Positions 1-10,780 of a stretch of 64,000 nucleotides of DNA are shown here, piece by piece. Positions within the stretch are counted from its first letter, which is position 1. Each line of letters begins with the position of its first letter. The position numbers and the translations under genes were made by a program. The notes below the pieces were generated by a model, which ran no database searches, was not told the DNA's origin, and worked only from the letters and a program-made list of their open reading frames with translations. The stretch is from Lethocerus indicus (taxonomy: Eukaryota; Arthropoda; Insecta; Hemiptera; Belostomatidae). The DNA is taken from NCBI GenBank assembly GCA_019843655.1, contig JACDQD010000003.1, positions 7,132,925 through 7,196,924 on the forward strand. Direction: 5' to 3'.

Positions 1-1540
1 GCGGTCTAGTGTGTCTGCGTGCCCGCTGCCTACCAGAATTATAATACACCCGGGGGAGATTAACTGCACCTTCCCCTCTAAGTCCCGAGTCCTCCCTTTT
101 TCGCTCGTTCCTTTCTTTGCCGTTTCCTGCGCAATCGGCCCGGTCCGGTTGTCATGTCGCTCCTCTGGGACCGCCGCTATGATTAAAGCGAATTATCGCA
201 GGCCTGTAATTCAACCGCGTTGTGCAAACCTTAACGACAACTTGTAACACGTGTCGTTCCCTCTAATGCCTCAATTTCCAACATTCGTCCCCCTAGGCGC
301 ACCTGCTCCGAACTGGGCTAGTTTATTTCCAACCATTAAAAACCTCTATTATGTTTTCATTTCAAAACTCTGTACACTATAATTTATATTTTTTCCTTTA
401 TTTTTTTACAATTCTGACAGTGTTGTTCGAATATTTGGCCTCGTACAAACGGCATTGATATTTTCATTTCACGAAAAATAAATGCTGAGATCTCTTTAGT
501 TGGCTACCATACCTGCCGTCGTACTAAGTTAATGAATTTATTTCTACTACTAATTGCGTTAGGCAGAGTTCAGATTATTGCTGCTCGAAGGAGAGTGATG
601 AAAACGTAAGGGAAAACTTTGCAACCGGCAAAAAAAAACGTCTTCAATGAGACCAAATGTGGGGATCATCCACATCATCGTAAGAGTTTTCAAAACCTCA
701 GTCTGTGTTCCTGTTCGTAACGTTTAAAGAAGCAGAAAAAACTACTATAAAATAATGGCATAATTTATAGGCACGCCTATTTCTTGAAGTTTGAAATAAA
801 AGTAAAATTAATCGGTATTGGGTGTATTCATTGTTCAGTTTGATCATGAACAGGAAATGCAAGTTTTCAGTGACGAATTCAGTTAAGTCACTGGCCTCCA
901 CGCCAACTCTAAGTAATAGAGAATGAGAAAAGAACAATTGTGCGAAAAAAGTTTCCATTTAAGACTGCTGACGCATCCGTTTAATAAGCATTAAATTAGT
1001 TCCATTCAATTTGGTCTTCGTCCCCATCATGCTGTAAACTCGCAGTATTAGCTATGTACTCGACATATTTAGATCTTAATTTTAATTGAGTAGATAACGA
1101 TTAGAATGATATTAATAAATGCGCGGGACGCCCACAAAAGACTCCGAAATTGCGGTCGTTGAAGTTCTCCCGAGCCCCGGTAAAACAATGAACCCGTAAA
1201 GTATACTTTTTGTTGGTGCATATTCAACAAGTTTGCAACCATGTACGGCGTTTCCAAATAATAACAACTGTTCGTGAACATTTTGGACACTTTAAGCATA
1301 CGTTTAATATTGATAAAGTAATTTAATTTGCTATTCACTGCGAGATAATTCCATTATATCGAACCACATTGGTAATGGTTTAAAATTCTATCCAGCTAAT
1401 TCAATTAAAAGCTTATATTAGCTACAGACATTTCTTTTAATTAGTACCCCCAAAAAGGCATTCGCCTAATTGGATACCATAATTCCTAACGGGACGAATG
1501 CTGATAACACCTGCAGGAACCTGTAAATATAATATGAGGA
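1..1540. other. Non-coding stretch, mostly AT-rich
   Basis: The first 330 bases are moderately GC-rich with pyrimidine runs; the rest is AT-rich with many short A and T runs. The longest open frames are under 90 codons and show no recognisable domain. I see no RNA gene, long repeat or mobile-element end here. Confidence 0.5.
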
Positions 1541-2530
1541 ATTAATTCCTGCGGTTCACTGGGAACCACAGTTGAATTCAAAAGACTATAAAAAGACTTT
1601 TGGTATACCATTTTTAAGTTTTAATTAATTCGGTGCCACGTAATTGAGGCTGAATGAAAGTATTCATTCTCCGTATGATTTAATTTAACTAAATACAAAA
1701 CAACCATGACCGATTCCGGAGTTCTGTTATGTTCGACAATGGAATAGAGGCGTTGGACCGATGGAAATCGGGCACGCGGCTGCCATCGGACAGGACGAGA
1801 GTGTGACACAGTAAGAAAAAGGCGGCAGTATTATCTGTACGCCCACGGTTCATTAACGGGCCGGTGAAGAAGTGGGGAAGGAAAATTCTTGTGGGGAATC
1901 TCAGGAGGGGCCGATGGAGAAGGAGTGGATATAAAAAGAGGCGATATGTGATGGTCCGGGGCCGGTGACCCCGGGTACCGAAGGAACTATGATTCCTCGC
2001 TGCCCCCCTCGGGGGCTCACTCTAATCGCCCTTTTGTCCGCTCTTACTCTCGCTCCTCCATTTGGCGATTGACAACACGATCTCTTAATTCGTCGTTCGG
2101 GACGAAAAACAGAAAAACAAAATTAAAATCGCGGAGGCCGAACGAAAAAGCGCAGAACGAAAATTGACCTCGAACCCCGAAGTCCCGAGACACTCTCTCT
2201 TTCTCTCCGTCTCTCTCTCTCATCGCTATTTCGCCCCATTACCAACCTCCGGTCATTAGCTTGTTATTATTTCCAGTTCGAATAAAACAAATATTTCCGA
2301 TTCTCCCCACCCCCACCCACCACGGAGAATTTCGAGGAGCCGCCTCGTCTTTTCGGCGCCCATAACCCGAAAGCAGTTTTGAAAAGCTCGTTCGATAACA
2401 TGCATTTTTTATCCGAGGAAAAGCAGCGTCGGTCTCATGATTTTGGCTTCCCGCCATCCCCAGCCAGATTATCGAAGATGTAATCTTTACTAAACACAAG
2501 TGGAACCACGTAGTGTAAACTGCTGACACG
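1541..2530. promoter_or_regulatory. Candidate regulatory island with two GC hairpins
   Basis: A GC- and CpG-rich block in AT-rich surroundings. It holds a TATA-like word, TATAAAAAG, at about 1930-1938. Two GC hairpins follow: arms CCGGGG/CCCCGG at 1956-1961 and 1969-1974, and GCCCCC/GGGGGC at 2002-2007 and 2011-2016. A CT-rich pyrimidine tract lies at 2191-2221. No initiator or coding exon is evident at the expected distance, so a promoter is not supported. A cis-regulatory element is the more likely reading, by composition only. Confidence 0.25.
2191..2221. repeat. CT-rich low-complexity tract
   Basis: An imperfect (CT)n run interrupted by TTT and CCGT. On the other strand it reads GAGAG, the core of insect GAGA-factor sites, although simple-repeat slippage explains it equally well. 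Confidence 0.7.
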
Positions 2531-4590
2531 AACTGTTCCTCCGGATTAAATGAATTTCAGAAAAAAATTCTAAAAAGTACACTTCTTGCTGTAATATAAA
2601 TGTTCGCAACAATACATCTAGGAATTCTCAGTGTAACCTTGAAACTATGATTAATATCATAATTGTAAGATAGACGTCACGATACATGACTTACCATTAA
2701 CGAATACATATTATTGTACTGAATCGATTCATGAAATCATGTCATTGTTCTGCATTATTATCTCTTATTATGTATTATTCATTCGTTGCGCTTAACGATG
2801 GAAACAAAGTTGCATTAGTGTGCTGTCAAAATATATGCACATACGGTCAGCGTATTCAGATCATATATCAACGAACCGAGAACGATTATCTTCTCTCAAT
2901 TACCGAAGGTTTATCGTCGAAGATGCCCTAATGAAAAAGAATTGAAAAAAAAAGGTAAAAAGGAGAACTGGCCGTCGGACCGAGAAACTGGTTTTGAGAT
3001 CGGCATATCCGATAACGATATTGTGGGAAGTAAATTGCGTTAATGCGAAAGGAAAATATTTGTTTTGCTTTCCGAACCGAGGAGTTCCGATATGTTTACA
3101 TATTTGTTCCGTGGCTTAGGTATGTAGGCAGGCCAAGAATGGCAAACAAACTGAATTTGTAACATGACTCGGTGGACTTGAAGCCGACACCGGTCAGGAT
3201 ACCTGGCCTAAACTGAAGTAAAACTGGGATTTGTATTTGTCCAAAGTAAATCGGAGAACCGAGCAAGGCATTTTCGCAATTTTAGCAAACAGTTCCTGGT
3301 CGGAAAGACGTATGACTATTATTTCAATTTGATAAAAACGTATTTTATCATTATAGAACAGGCTGTATTCTGTTCGATGATGTGTAAGTCACCAAATGAT
3401 GACTTGAGCAGAATCGCTACATCGTTTTCATTCGTCGCAATCGCCTACGTATGCAACACAGTGAGTGATTATTTAACAGGTTATGAAACATTTCTTTATG
3501 AGAAAAAATTGTTGAATAACAACTTTTAAATTTAAACTTTCAGTTCATATAAATAATCGAATTATACCAACTAATATAATTTCCAATTCCCTGGCTCCAC
3601 AAAGCTTAAAAACTAATTACACAATCTTACATTATCTTAAAATAAATCAAATAATAACCTGGAAAATTAGGTTGGAAAATTTCTAGTGGAGTCATAGTTG
3701 TATGGGAACTGTGGTGAGTTTTTCGACTCAAGGTCTTGGTACCTACGGTGGGCCCGGGTCGTGAAATCTTCTTCTTTGTTTTTTACCCCTATTCATGGGG
3801 CGAGGACGCGGATGGTTCTCATTTTATACCGCCCACCTGATGATACGCTCCGTCGACGAAATCGAGAACGTTACCAACGACCGGTCCGGGCCGGTGTTAA
3901 CGAACGTTGTCCCTCGTTGTCACGATGGCCTCTTCGGATTTTAATGAAGGCGAAGTAGCGTCGATACGAACGGTCTCATTGTTTCAATTTCTGACCCCTC
4001 TAATCGTGACTTCCTTTCATTATTATTCTTTCGGTTGGAAGTCAAGCCGTCGCATGAGGAACGGCGATAGGAAGGAAATAATGCGTACAAAGTATCCAAG
4101 AATCGACATCTTAAAAAAAAGTAATAAAACAACACCGCGTAAAGAATAGATGAGCGAAGGTATGACAATTCACAAAATGATAATTACGTAATAGCGCATT
4201 TGAGAGTATTCTGTGATCTTTTGAAATATCAGGTCACATTCAAGTTTCTTCTATTTTCACATTGATGTCACATGTACCTTTAAACTGCGAGCAGTATACA
4301 TTGGTTATCCTGTATTAACCAATTACCGGTGATCCGAAAATTATTAAAGCAGAATATCGTTTCTATTTTAATATACAATATCGCTATGACAAGTCCATAC
4401 ATATATTTCCGAATAAAATGAAAACAAAAATATAAAACTCATTCCCCAGTAAAAAAAATATTGTATACAATAATCTACAATGCTATAAATCTAAACAGTA
4501 TGTTTAAGAAATGCTTAATGTTTCAGTAACAGTAATACGAACCAATATTAACACGTGTAAAATATTTATAACTATATTTCAGGTTTCATA
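2531..4590. other. AT-rich non-coding DNA with one GC patch
   Basis: Mostly AT-rich with short homopolymers. A CpG-rich patch at about 3690-3990 resembles the other islands, with CGTCGACG and GGTCCGGGCCGG words. A 14-bp palindrome, TATTGTATACAATA, lies near 4458-4471. Open frames are below 90 codons and unrecognised. Confidence 0.4.
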
Positions 4591-5200
4591 AATTTTTAGG
4601 CCAGCGCGTCTCCATCTAGCTTGTCGCCTGTCGGCAGCCACGTCGGATTTATTTATATTCGGCATAAAACTGGTTTTTTTTATGGAACTGCCCTTCTTCC
4701 GGCCCCGAATTAATTCCGAGGGCTTAATTTTATGTATTTAACAGTAAATAAAACCGAGTGAGACCTCCGATGGGAGCGTTGGGAGAAGCACAACAAAACC
4801 GACTCTACTGGCAGGGGGGCCCTAATGCGGCAATTTTACGCCGTACATGCGGCAATTTTGAACTCTCCGAAGATTCATTTTTACGAACCGGCTCCGGTTG
4901 TAAAAGTTTAACGCCGCGCGGGGGGTTGGAGGAGGGGGATGGAGGGGTTTGATGCGGCCCTCGACCCCCGCCCCAAGCCGCTCCGTAATTACAGTATATC
5001 TAATATAATAATAACTTTCTGCGAATGCATTCGTGAGCCCGGTCGGCCCTTCCGAGAGGCTGCCGCTAATACAACAAAATTGCCGGCCGTTCCTAGCACC
5101 GGTAATTAACCCCCCAGCGTTCGTCGGGAATTCGTTTAAAAACAAACACGCTCCCAACGGTGAGCCCGCCCGACGCCGTCCAATCTCAGTCAGTGAGTGA
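4591..5200. promoter_or_regulatory. Candidate regulatory island with short direct repeat
   Basis: A GC-rich block that alternates homeodomain-type words (AATTAATT near 4710) with CpG-rich stretches. It contains two exact copies of ATGCGGCAATTTT at 4825-4837 and 4847-4859 (period 22). A G-rich stretch at 4919-4949 has several runs of four to six G. No coding potential is recognised. The regulatory role is inferred from composition. Confidence 0.25.
4825..4859 (+). repeat. 13-bp direct repeat, period 22
   Basis: ATGCGGCAATTTT occurs twice, separated by nine bases that include the complementary word GCCG, so each copy can also pair locally (CGGC with GCCG). It could be a duplicated factor-binding site or replication slippage. 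Confidence 0.6.
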
Positions 5201-6440
5201 ACCTCGGTCCCAAGTAAAACCTCGTAAAACCGCGGCGATATCCCCTTTTTCTGATACGGTTATGTCTTTATGTGACCGCCCAAGTGCACTTACCCACCCA
5301 CGTGATGGAATTGCGCAACTTTACGACTCGTTAAAGTTTGGCATATACGAAGGGAATCACCTGAGTACTGACCCGCTCTTTCGGTCAACGCCTTATTATT
5401 ACAAAAAATCGCGACGAGTTTACAGCACGCTCAGGTCGTTCTCATACATTCCTGCCGACCTATCTACGAATAAGACTGACAGGACTGTCGTTAGAATTAA
5501 AGTAAAGTCATGTAAAGTAAGAACCTCTTCTTAACAATATGTCCTATTTTAAATGAAATAATTTGATCTGTCTGGCATTTTTCAAAATAATAAATATGTT
5601 CCAAAATCGTCGGAAATATGTTGTAATCTAAGAAATATAACACCAAACTCGTATTGCTAATTATATGATAAAAAAAACAGGGTCTTCTAATAATAATTAC
5701 TGTAAATTATTGACTCTATGTTTTGGTGTACGTGAGAGTATTCGCCTCAGTTCTGCCAGATGTCATACACTGCACAGCAATCCTCAATATCTTCTAGGAA
5801 CTACAGTTTGAGCGCTTGCCCCTAAAACGGTCCCTGCTATCGCCGTCGAATCGGAATGGATCTGGGATGAACAAAACCAGTTCTGAATATTCCCGAGCGC
5901 TATTCCTCTCAATCTTCTTTATCTCTTTTCCGAGAAGAACTTTATTCCCCTTTCTTCCCTTTGCATTTTCCTATGCAACGGCAAAACATACGAAAAATAT
6001 CTTCTAAAAGTCCGCCATCCACTTGATTAACCCCAGAGCATTCGCCCGTTCGTTGGACGGAATACGAATGAATGACCCGTTCGTAGGACCGATTGCAATC
6101 AAAAGCTAGCCACATTGATCCTGCGTATTATCAATTTCAATTGGGAATAGGAATAGTTTTTGTTTTTAAAATGAAACGCTATAATTATTAACTGATCAAT
6201 TAACGTAATCAATTACGTGCACATTAAAATAAATTTTCCTTTCCGTTTCACATTCCGTTCGAACAAATATGAACATGCGGTGAGAACGGCTGAGCTAAGT
6301 AAGATGTTTTCGAGGCGAATGAACTCCACCTTCTCTAAATGCGAATCTATACAAACGTGGAATGGGAGGCAAAGTCAGCGACATTTAAGGAGGCACAATA
6401 AAACCGATCGGCAAATATTTCGCTCGGGGCCTCTGTCGAG
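5201..6440. other. AT-rich non-coding stretch
   Basis: The longest open frame (5160-5534, plus strand, 124 codons) has no recognisable domain and a composition like its surroundings. Near 6045-6057 and 6076-6088 the word CCCGTTCGTTGGA recurs with 12 of 13 bases matching, a small direct repeat 31 bp apart. Nothing else stands out. Confidence 0.4.
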
Positions 6441-6720
6441 AGCACGTCCGTGTTGGATATTTATTTGTCCAGGTCCGGTTGTGATGTTGAATGGGCGGCC
6501 ATAATGGCCGGGCGTTTATGCTTACGCCGGAGCCGACACGAGAATTATTATAACCTGTTCGTAATTAAAGGTCGTCGGACAATAATAAGGAGGACCGGGA
6601 GGACCCATTATAATTTATAATCGGTTATATCGCGGTGCCGTGCCTTTTCCAGTAGTCGCCTTATTTTAGAGTCATTATAATGATTTACACGTTTTATCGG
6701 AATGCGCCTGTGCACAAAAT
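6441..6720. promoter_or_regulatory. Candidate regulatory island with inverted GCCAT sites
   Basis: A CpG-rich island with homeodomain-type words (GTAATTAAAG near 6562). At 6496-6510 it carries a perfect odd palindrome, CGGCCAT-A-ATGGCCG. GCCAT is the core of Pho/YY1 sites, so this is two facing cores one base apart. Binding is not shown; a restriction-like palindrome could also arise by chance. Confidence 0.25.
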
Positions 6721-7588
6721 AATCCCGTTAAACCATTGGATAAGAAATTTACGTAGAGGCGATGGTGACAATTATGTTGGAGTGCGCAGATAAATAGAAA
6801 CTAATCCGATGATTTGTAAGCGAGCTCATGGGAGCGAAATTCACTGAGGAGATATGAAGATTATCGAGTCAGGTGATATAAATTTATTTTCAAATGTGGG
6901 TTAAGAATTTATTTATCAGTATTATGCGTTATGCGCGTGGTCTGCTAACTTAGAGTAATATCTTAGGATATTTCCGCGGCCATAACAACTGGGTACATAA
7001 ACAAACCGTGTCGCTGATTCGGTCTTTTGGTTTTTTCGACACACTTCAAATGTGTTGCAACTGTAGATTAGTGAGGCATTTGATGCAGCAGTAATTGCAC
7101 TATTTTGAAATAAAAACAATTTTTTTGGAACTGTAAGAATGTGTTTAAGAGGTACTAATACTGTCGTCGATTATGTGTCCCCAGGGCCCCGAGGTGTCGA
7201 GCTCTTTGTCCAAGAATGAAACAAAACCGTGTGCCAACAGGAGAGGAAATTCCCATTGGGTTGCTGGGAGCGGTCCGGGACGAGCAGTGAAAGAGGAGAT
7301 GAGAGGTGTCGCGGCGCCTCAAATTGTCATTCAGCCAGGCGTCCACAAACCTATTCCGACGCCGCAAATATTAAGTTACCACCACTGGGCTTTATCACAA
7401 CTGCCTAGGCCAAAGGTGGGGGACCTGCCTGCTTCAATGCGAACTAGAGTACTTACATTTCGACGAATACTTCCTGATAGAAGAATCAGAATAGAAGTGG
7501 AACAGTTTTAATACATACGGATATGGATGTATTAATAATTGTGGGTCAATCATTGAATTTTGGGTTTTTAGTTTTTTAGGTTTTTGGT

Positions 7589-7603
7589 CCTAACCTAACC
7601 TAA
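7589..7603. repeat. (CCTAA)3, insect telomere-type unit
   Basis: Three perfect CCTAA units, the reverse strand of TTAGG, which is the canonical telomere repeat of many insects. Three units are too few to be a telomere and may be chance or an interstitial remnant. The shorter word CTAACCTAACC recurs at about 21327 and 63964. Confidence 0.6.
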
Positions 7604-7605
7604 TC

Positions 7606-7623
7606 TTCACAAGGTCTTGTGAA
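7606..7623. repeat. 18-bp inverted repeat next to CCTAA block
   Basis: Arms TTCACAAG and CTTGTGAA pair perfectly across a GT spacer, two bases after the CCTAA block. It could be the edge of an old insertion, but no partner end or target-site duplication is visible. Confidence 0.5.
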
Positions 7624-8513
7624 AATATTATTTTGTGTCGTAAAGAGATTTCAATTCTGCAATCTAGCCAAATACGTCCAGTTTGACTGATAGTATTTCT
7701 ATTATTTACGAGCAAAACCTTTCCAGGTCTTGTGCCACCTGCAACACGATTTGCGGCCTTGCGACATCGTTTGTAAATGGAATGCGGCCTTCGGGGGCAA
7801 AAAGACGGCCGACCTAAACGATCTCTCCCGGTCGATTGACCCGAACTAATGAGAGCATTCAGCGGAGTAACGACCCAAACATCCTTCCGAATATGTCTCT
7901 CCACCTCCATCACCGAATGGGCCCCAACGAAAAAAATGGGCTCGTAGAGTAGGTGGCAATTTGTACGTCGATTTTTTAAAATAGAAAATAAAATGTTTAA
8001 AGTCTTTAGTTTAAGTTTGTCCAAGTCTCAGCCTTGAAAATTACGAGTTAATCTTTACATAAAAAATTCCTAAAATGTAAAAAATGAATCAACGGAGTTA
8101 CATTACGGCACTAATTCAATAAATGCTTACCCAAGTTCTGTCGATATCAAAATCTGTTATAACATTCGGAGGAGAGCGGGAATCGTGATTTTTAAAAATG
8201 GAATGTAGTCAGGAGAGCGCCCCCTTGAACAAATAAGAAGTCGCGTTTCACGCTCACGCCCCGTCCCCGAACACGTCCCGGCCCGTAAGAAAATTGTAGA
8301 AAAACCGAAGGAAAAACTGAACATCTCCCCCACGCCTCGGTGGACACACATTTTTCACGAAATTAATTTCATCTCTCTTTTTTTCACAGGTGACTTCCCA
8401 GGTTTGACCCCGTAAACACCGCTCGGAAAACGTAGAAAGGAAATTCCTAGATGTCGGTCGCCTCCAGGACGAAACGTTTATGTAATGCGTCAACGACACC
8501 TATCAATCATAAT

Positions 8514-8560
8514 TAGCTTATATAGAAGCAAATTCTGCGCTACGAAATGCAAATCATTTC
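8514..8560 (+). repeat. Local repeat copy 1 (octamer hairpin)
   Basis: First of three related elements in this block. It aligns with 9050-9096 through AGCTT, GCAAATT and an exact 16-mer, GAAATGCAAATCATTT. The word CGAAATG-CAAAT-CATTTCG (8542-8560) is a perfect 7-bp hairpin and contains the POU octamer ATGCAAAT at 8547-8554. Confidence 0.5.
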
Positions 8561-8776
8561 GCCAATTAACGAATGTACGTTTTCACTTCCCTGATACACT
8601 GCACTATCCAAAGGCGAATGCGTTATAACTGGAAATGAGGACATTAAAGATTTCGGTATTAATTATTCGTGAAAAAATTAAAAGATATCCTATTAAATTA
8701 AGAAAACCGCAATTGGCATAAGAATGAATTCATTTATAAGAGATGAAAGGGTTTTATATTTAATTAGATTCTGTAC

Positions 8777-8943
8777 GCACAAATTACTTCCTGAATGAAT
8801 ATAATTTTGTGCCAGTGTCCATTCAAAACATTATTTCTTCATAGCATATAACCTCAATTATTTTTATTGATACGCGCAAGCCTCAGGATATGTTAAAATC
8901 GAACATATGGTTCTGGCCGTTAAAACATTAGGGGCTTCATTGT
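8777..8943 (+). repeat. Local repeat copy 2
   Basis: It opens with CACAAATTACTTCCTGAA, shared exactly with copy 3. It continues with GCCTCAGG and CGAACATATGGTT at the same 20-bp spacing as copy 3, then GCTTCATTGT. Arms GCACAAA-TTA (8777-8786) and TAATTTTGTGC (8802-8812) form a hairpin. Confidence 0.6.
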
Positions 8944-9059
8944 TCGAGGCCTCGTAGTAACCTTCCATTTTACACGGCTTACAAACAATCTATCTGAAAG
9001 AGAGAAAAGAGTCATCGATGCGATCTGATGGCAGAGTTTGTATTCATTTAGCTTCTATA

Positions 9060-9265
9060 CACACAAATTACTTCCTGAAATGCAAATCATTTTGTGTCAT
9101 ACGTGAAACTTCAGTCCGGCCAAGATTTCACTTCTGCCGGCGGGCCGGCTAGAGTATTGCGAGTGGGGTTCGAGAATGCCTCAGGTTCCGTACAGAGCGA
9201 ACATATGGTTGGCGCTCTTTGCGACCGGCCGAATGCAGTAATTAAATTGTCTGTGCTTCATTGTC
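9060..9265 (+). repeat. Local repeat copy 3
   Basis: Same order of blocks as copy 2, displaced by about 283-321 bp. The hairpin arms read ACACAAA and TTTGTGT where copy 2 has GCACAAA and TTTGTGC, so the end base pair has changed on both sides. A POU octamer lies at 9080-9087. The downstream part runs into a CpG-rich island. Confidence 0.6.
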
Positions 9266-10780
9266 GGACGCGTCATGTTTGGCCGATAAATCACCGGCCG
9301 TGGGGGTTGTGGTGGAGGTGAGAGGTGGGTGGTTCTGGGACCCGAGCCCCCGGGCACCAGGAGGAGGAGGAGCAGGATAGCAATGACTCAGCCCTTACAG
9401 CTTTCGTATCGCCTTCGGGAATGAACTTACAAGGGCGAGCCACTTCGAGTGAGACCTCACGAAAGATCGGCGTCTACAATACGGACCCTCGGTAGACGGA
9501 CCCAGACCGATGCCAATAACACTATAATTGTCTAATCGACCATAATTGTCCCGACGGTTATTAATATTTCAATGTCTACCGCCGATTCTGGACACAACAC
9601 AGCGGCAAAAAAGAGACCGAACTTTTGTTCTATTATTTTCGATTGTAATTTATTTACTTGTCACATCACCGATGTCTTGAGCCGACAAATCCGGGGGCCT
9701 GAAATTCTCAGTGGTACCGAACGCTAAAGAAACATTTGCCAACCAATATTTTTCACCTTAATGAACATAAAAACCGAGACAAAAATTGGGGGATTGTCCA
9801 ACCCCCGTGCCGTGAAATTGAAGAAATCTTCATTTACTCTGTTAATTTCGGCCGTTTACCATTCAACCAACTTCAATAAACTAGCGAGGAAACTGAGTAT
9901 GGCAGGCATGACACTACACTATCACTAGAGCGCCACAGTAGCAGTTTTTGAGCTAAGATTCTTTGAAAAAGGTCATCAGTAGCCCTGGTGGTAAGGTCAA
10001 TGATGTGTACTCCCTCACAATTAACTTAAATTCGAATCGATATTATTATCTTCCAGCAACTTCCGCGTTTTATTAATTTCTGTCCAGCGCAGTAATACGT
10101 CTCGTCCATGGACGAACGCTTCAAATTCAGGGCGCGTCCACGTTTAGGCGCCGATCCTTAGGACGATAACAAGACTGACCTATTAAGTCGTAAACCCTTC
10201 GGTCGGGGAAAAAGGCGATAGGGAGACAAAAAGGGCGCCGACTGTGTCTAGATGGAGGGTACGGAGCTGTCGAGTCGCGGAGAAAGTATGGCACACGTCC
10301 CGGCCGTAACAGCTCGACGACACGGAGAGAGTTCCCCTCCCTTCTCCCCCTGCCCGGGCCCTATTCTATGTCATCGCCGCTGACCTATTGCTCTACAAAT
10401 ATGATTGTCGCGCGGCCGTTCGTGATCGAGCAACCTGAAGAAGCGAACGGTCGCGATTCGAATCGGCCGTCTGACACTTTTTCTTCGGGCGGCCACCGAC
10501 TCCAGGCTTAGGGCGTTTGATCCCGCGGTGGTTTCGAATGCCACAACCGAAAACCGGTCTAGTTTCGGTTCCTCGTATCTGCAGAACTGCAGTAGAGTGG
10601 GCCGAAGGCGGTTAAAGCATTGGGTTTTGGGCTAATCCCAATTCCGCGAATCGGTTGTAATTGTGAAACACCAAGGCTCGGACTTAAGGATTTCTGCTGC
10701 TGTAGTCCAAATAAGCAGAAAATCGGCCTAGTTTTGTTATTTTATCTTGTTTTTGGTCAATACTACAATTTCAATAATTA
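9266..10780. promoter_or_regulatory. Candidate regulatory islands with a strong stem-loop
   Basis: Two CpG-rich blocks (about 9270-9620 and 10080-10720) are separated by AT-rich DNA. A short GAG triplet run lies at 9361-9373. The second block contains the 12-bp stem-loop at 10411-10455. There is no open frame of note. The regulatory role rests on composition alone. Confidence 0.25.
10411..10455. other. 12-bp GC-rich stem-loop
   Basis: The arm CGCGGCCGTTCG at 10411-10422 pairs with CGAACGGTCGCG at 10444-10455, with one G-T wobble, around a 21-base loop. There is no following T run, and a bacterial-type terminator would make no sense here. It may be a structured RNA, a cruciform, or paired binding sites. 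Confidence 0.5.

Larger units (their letters stand above)
6721..8500. other. Mixed non-coding DNA
   Basis: AT-rich to about 7150. CpG-rich blocks follow at about 7160-7400 and 7730-7920, then a GC patch near 8200-8300. Overlapping open frames at 7173-7511 (+, 112 codons) and 7590-8024 (-, 144 codons) lack any family motif I recognise. The only marked structure is the CCTAA block and adjoining palindrome listed separately. Confidence 0.4.

Noticed and set aside
1190..1212. AACCCGTAAA, shared with the start of miR-100
   Set aside because: The match stops after ten bases and no precursor hairpin forms around it.
4915..4950. G-quadruplex-forming sequence
   Set aside because: Only three well-separated runs of three or more G, with one loop longer than seven bases.
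7590..8024. 144-codon minus-strand frame
   Set aside because: Unrecognised, and its end runs through the CCTAA block and the palindrome, unlike a real coding terminus.
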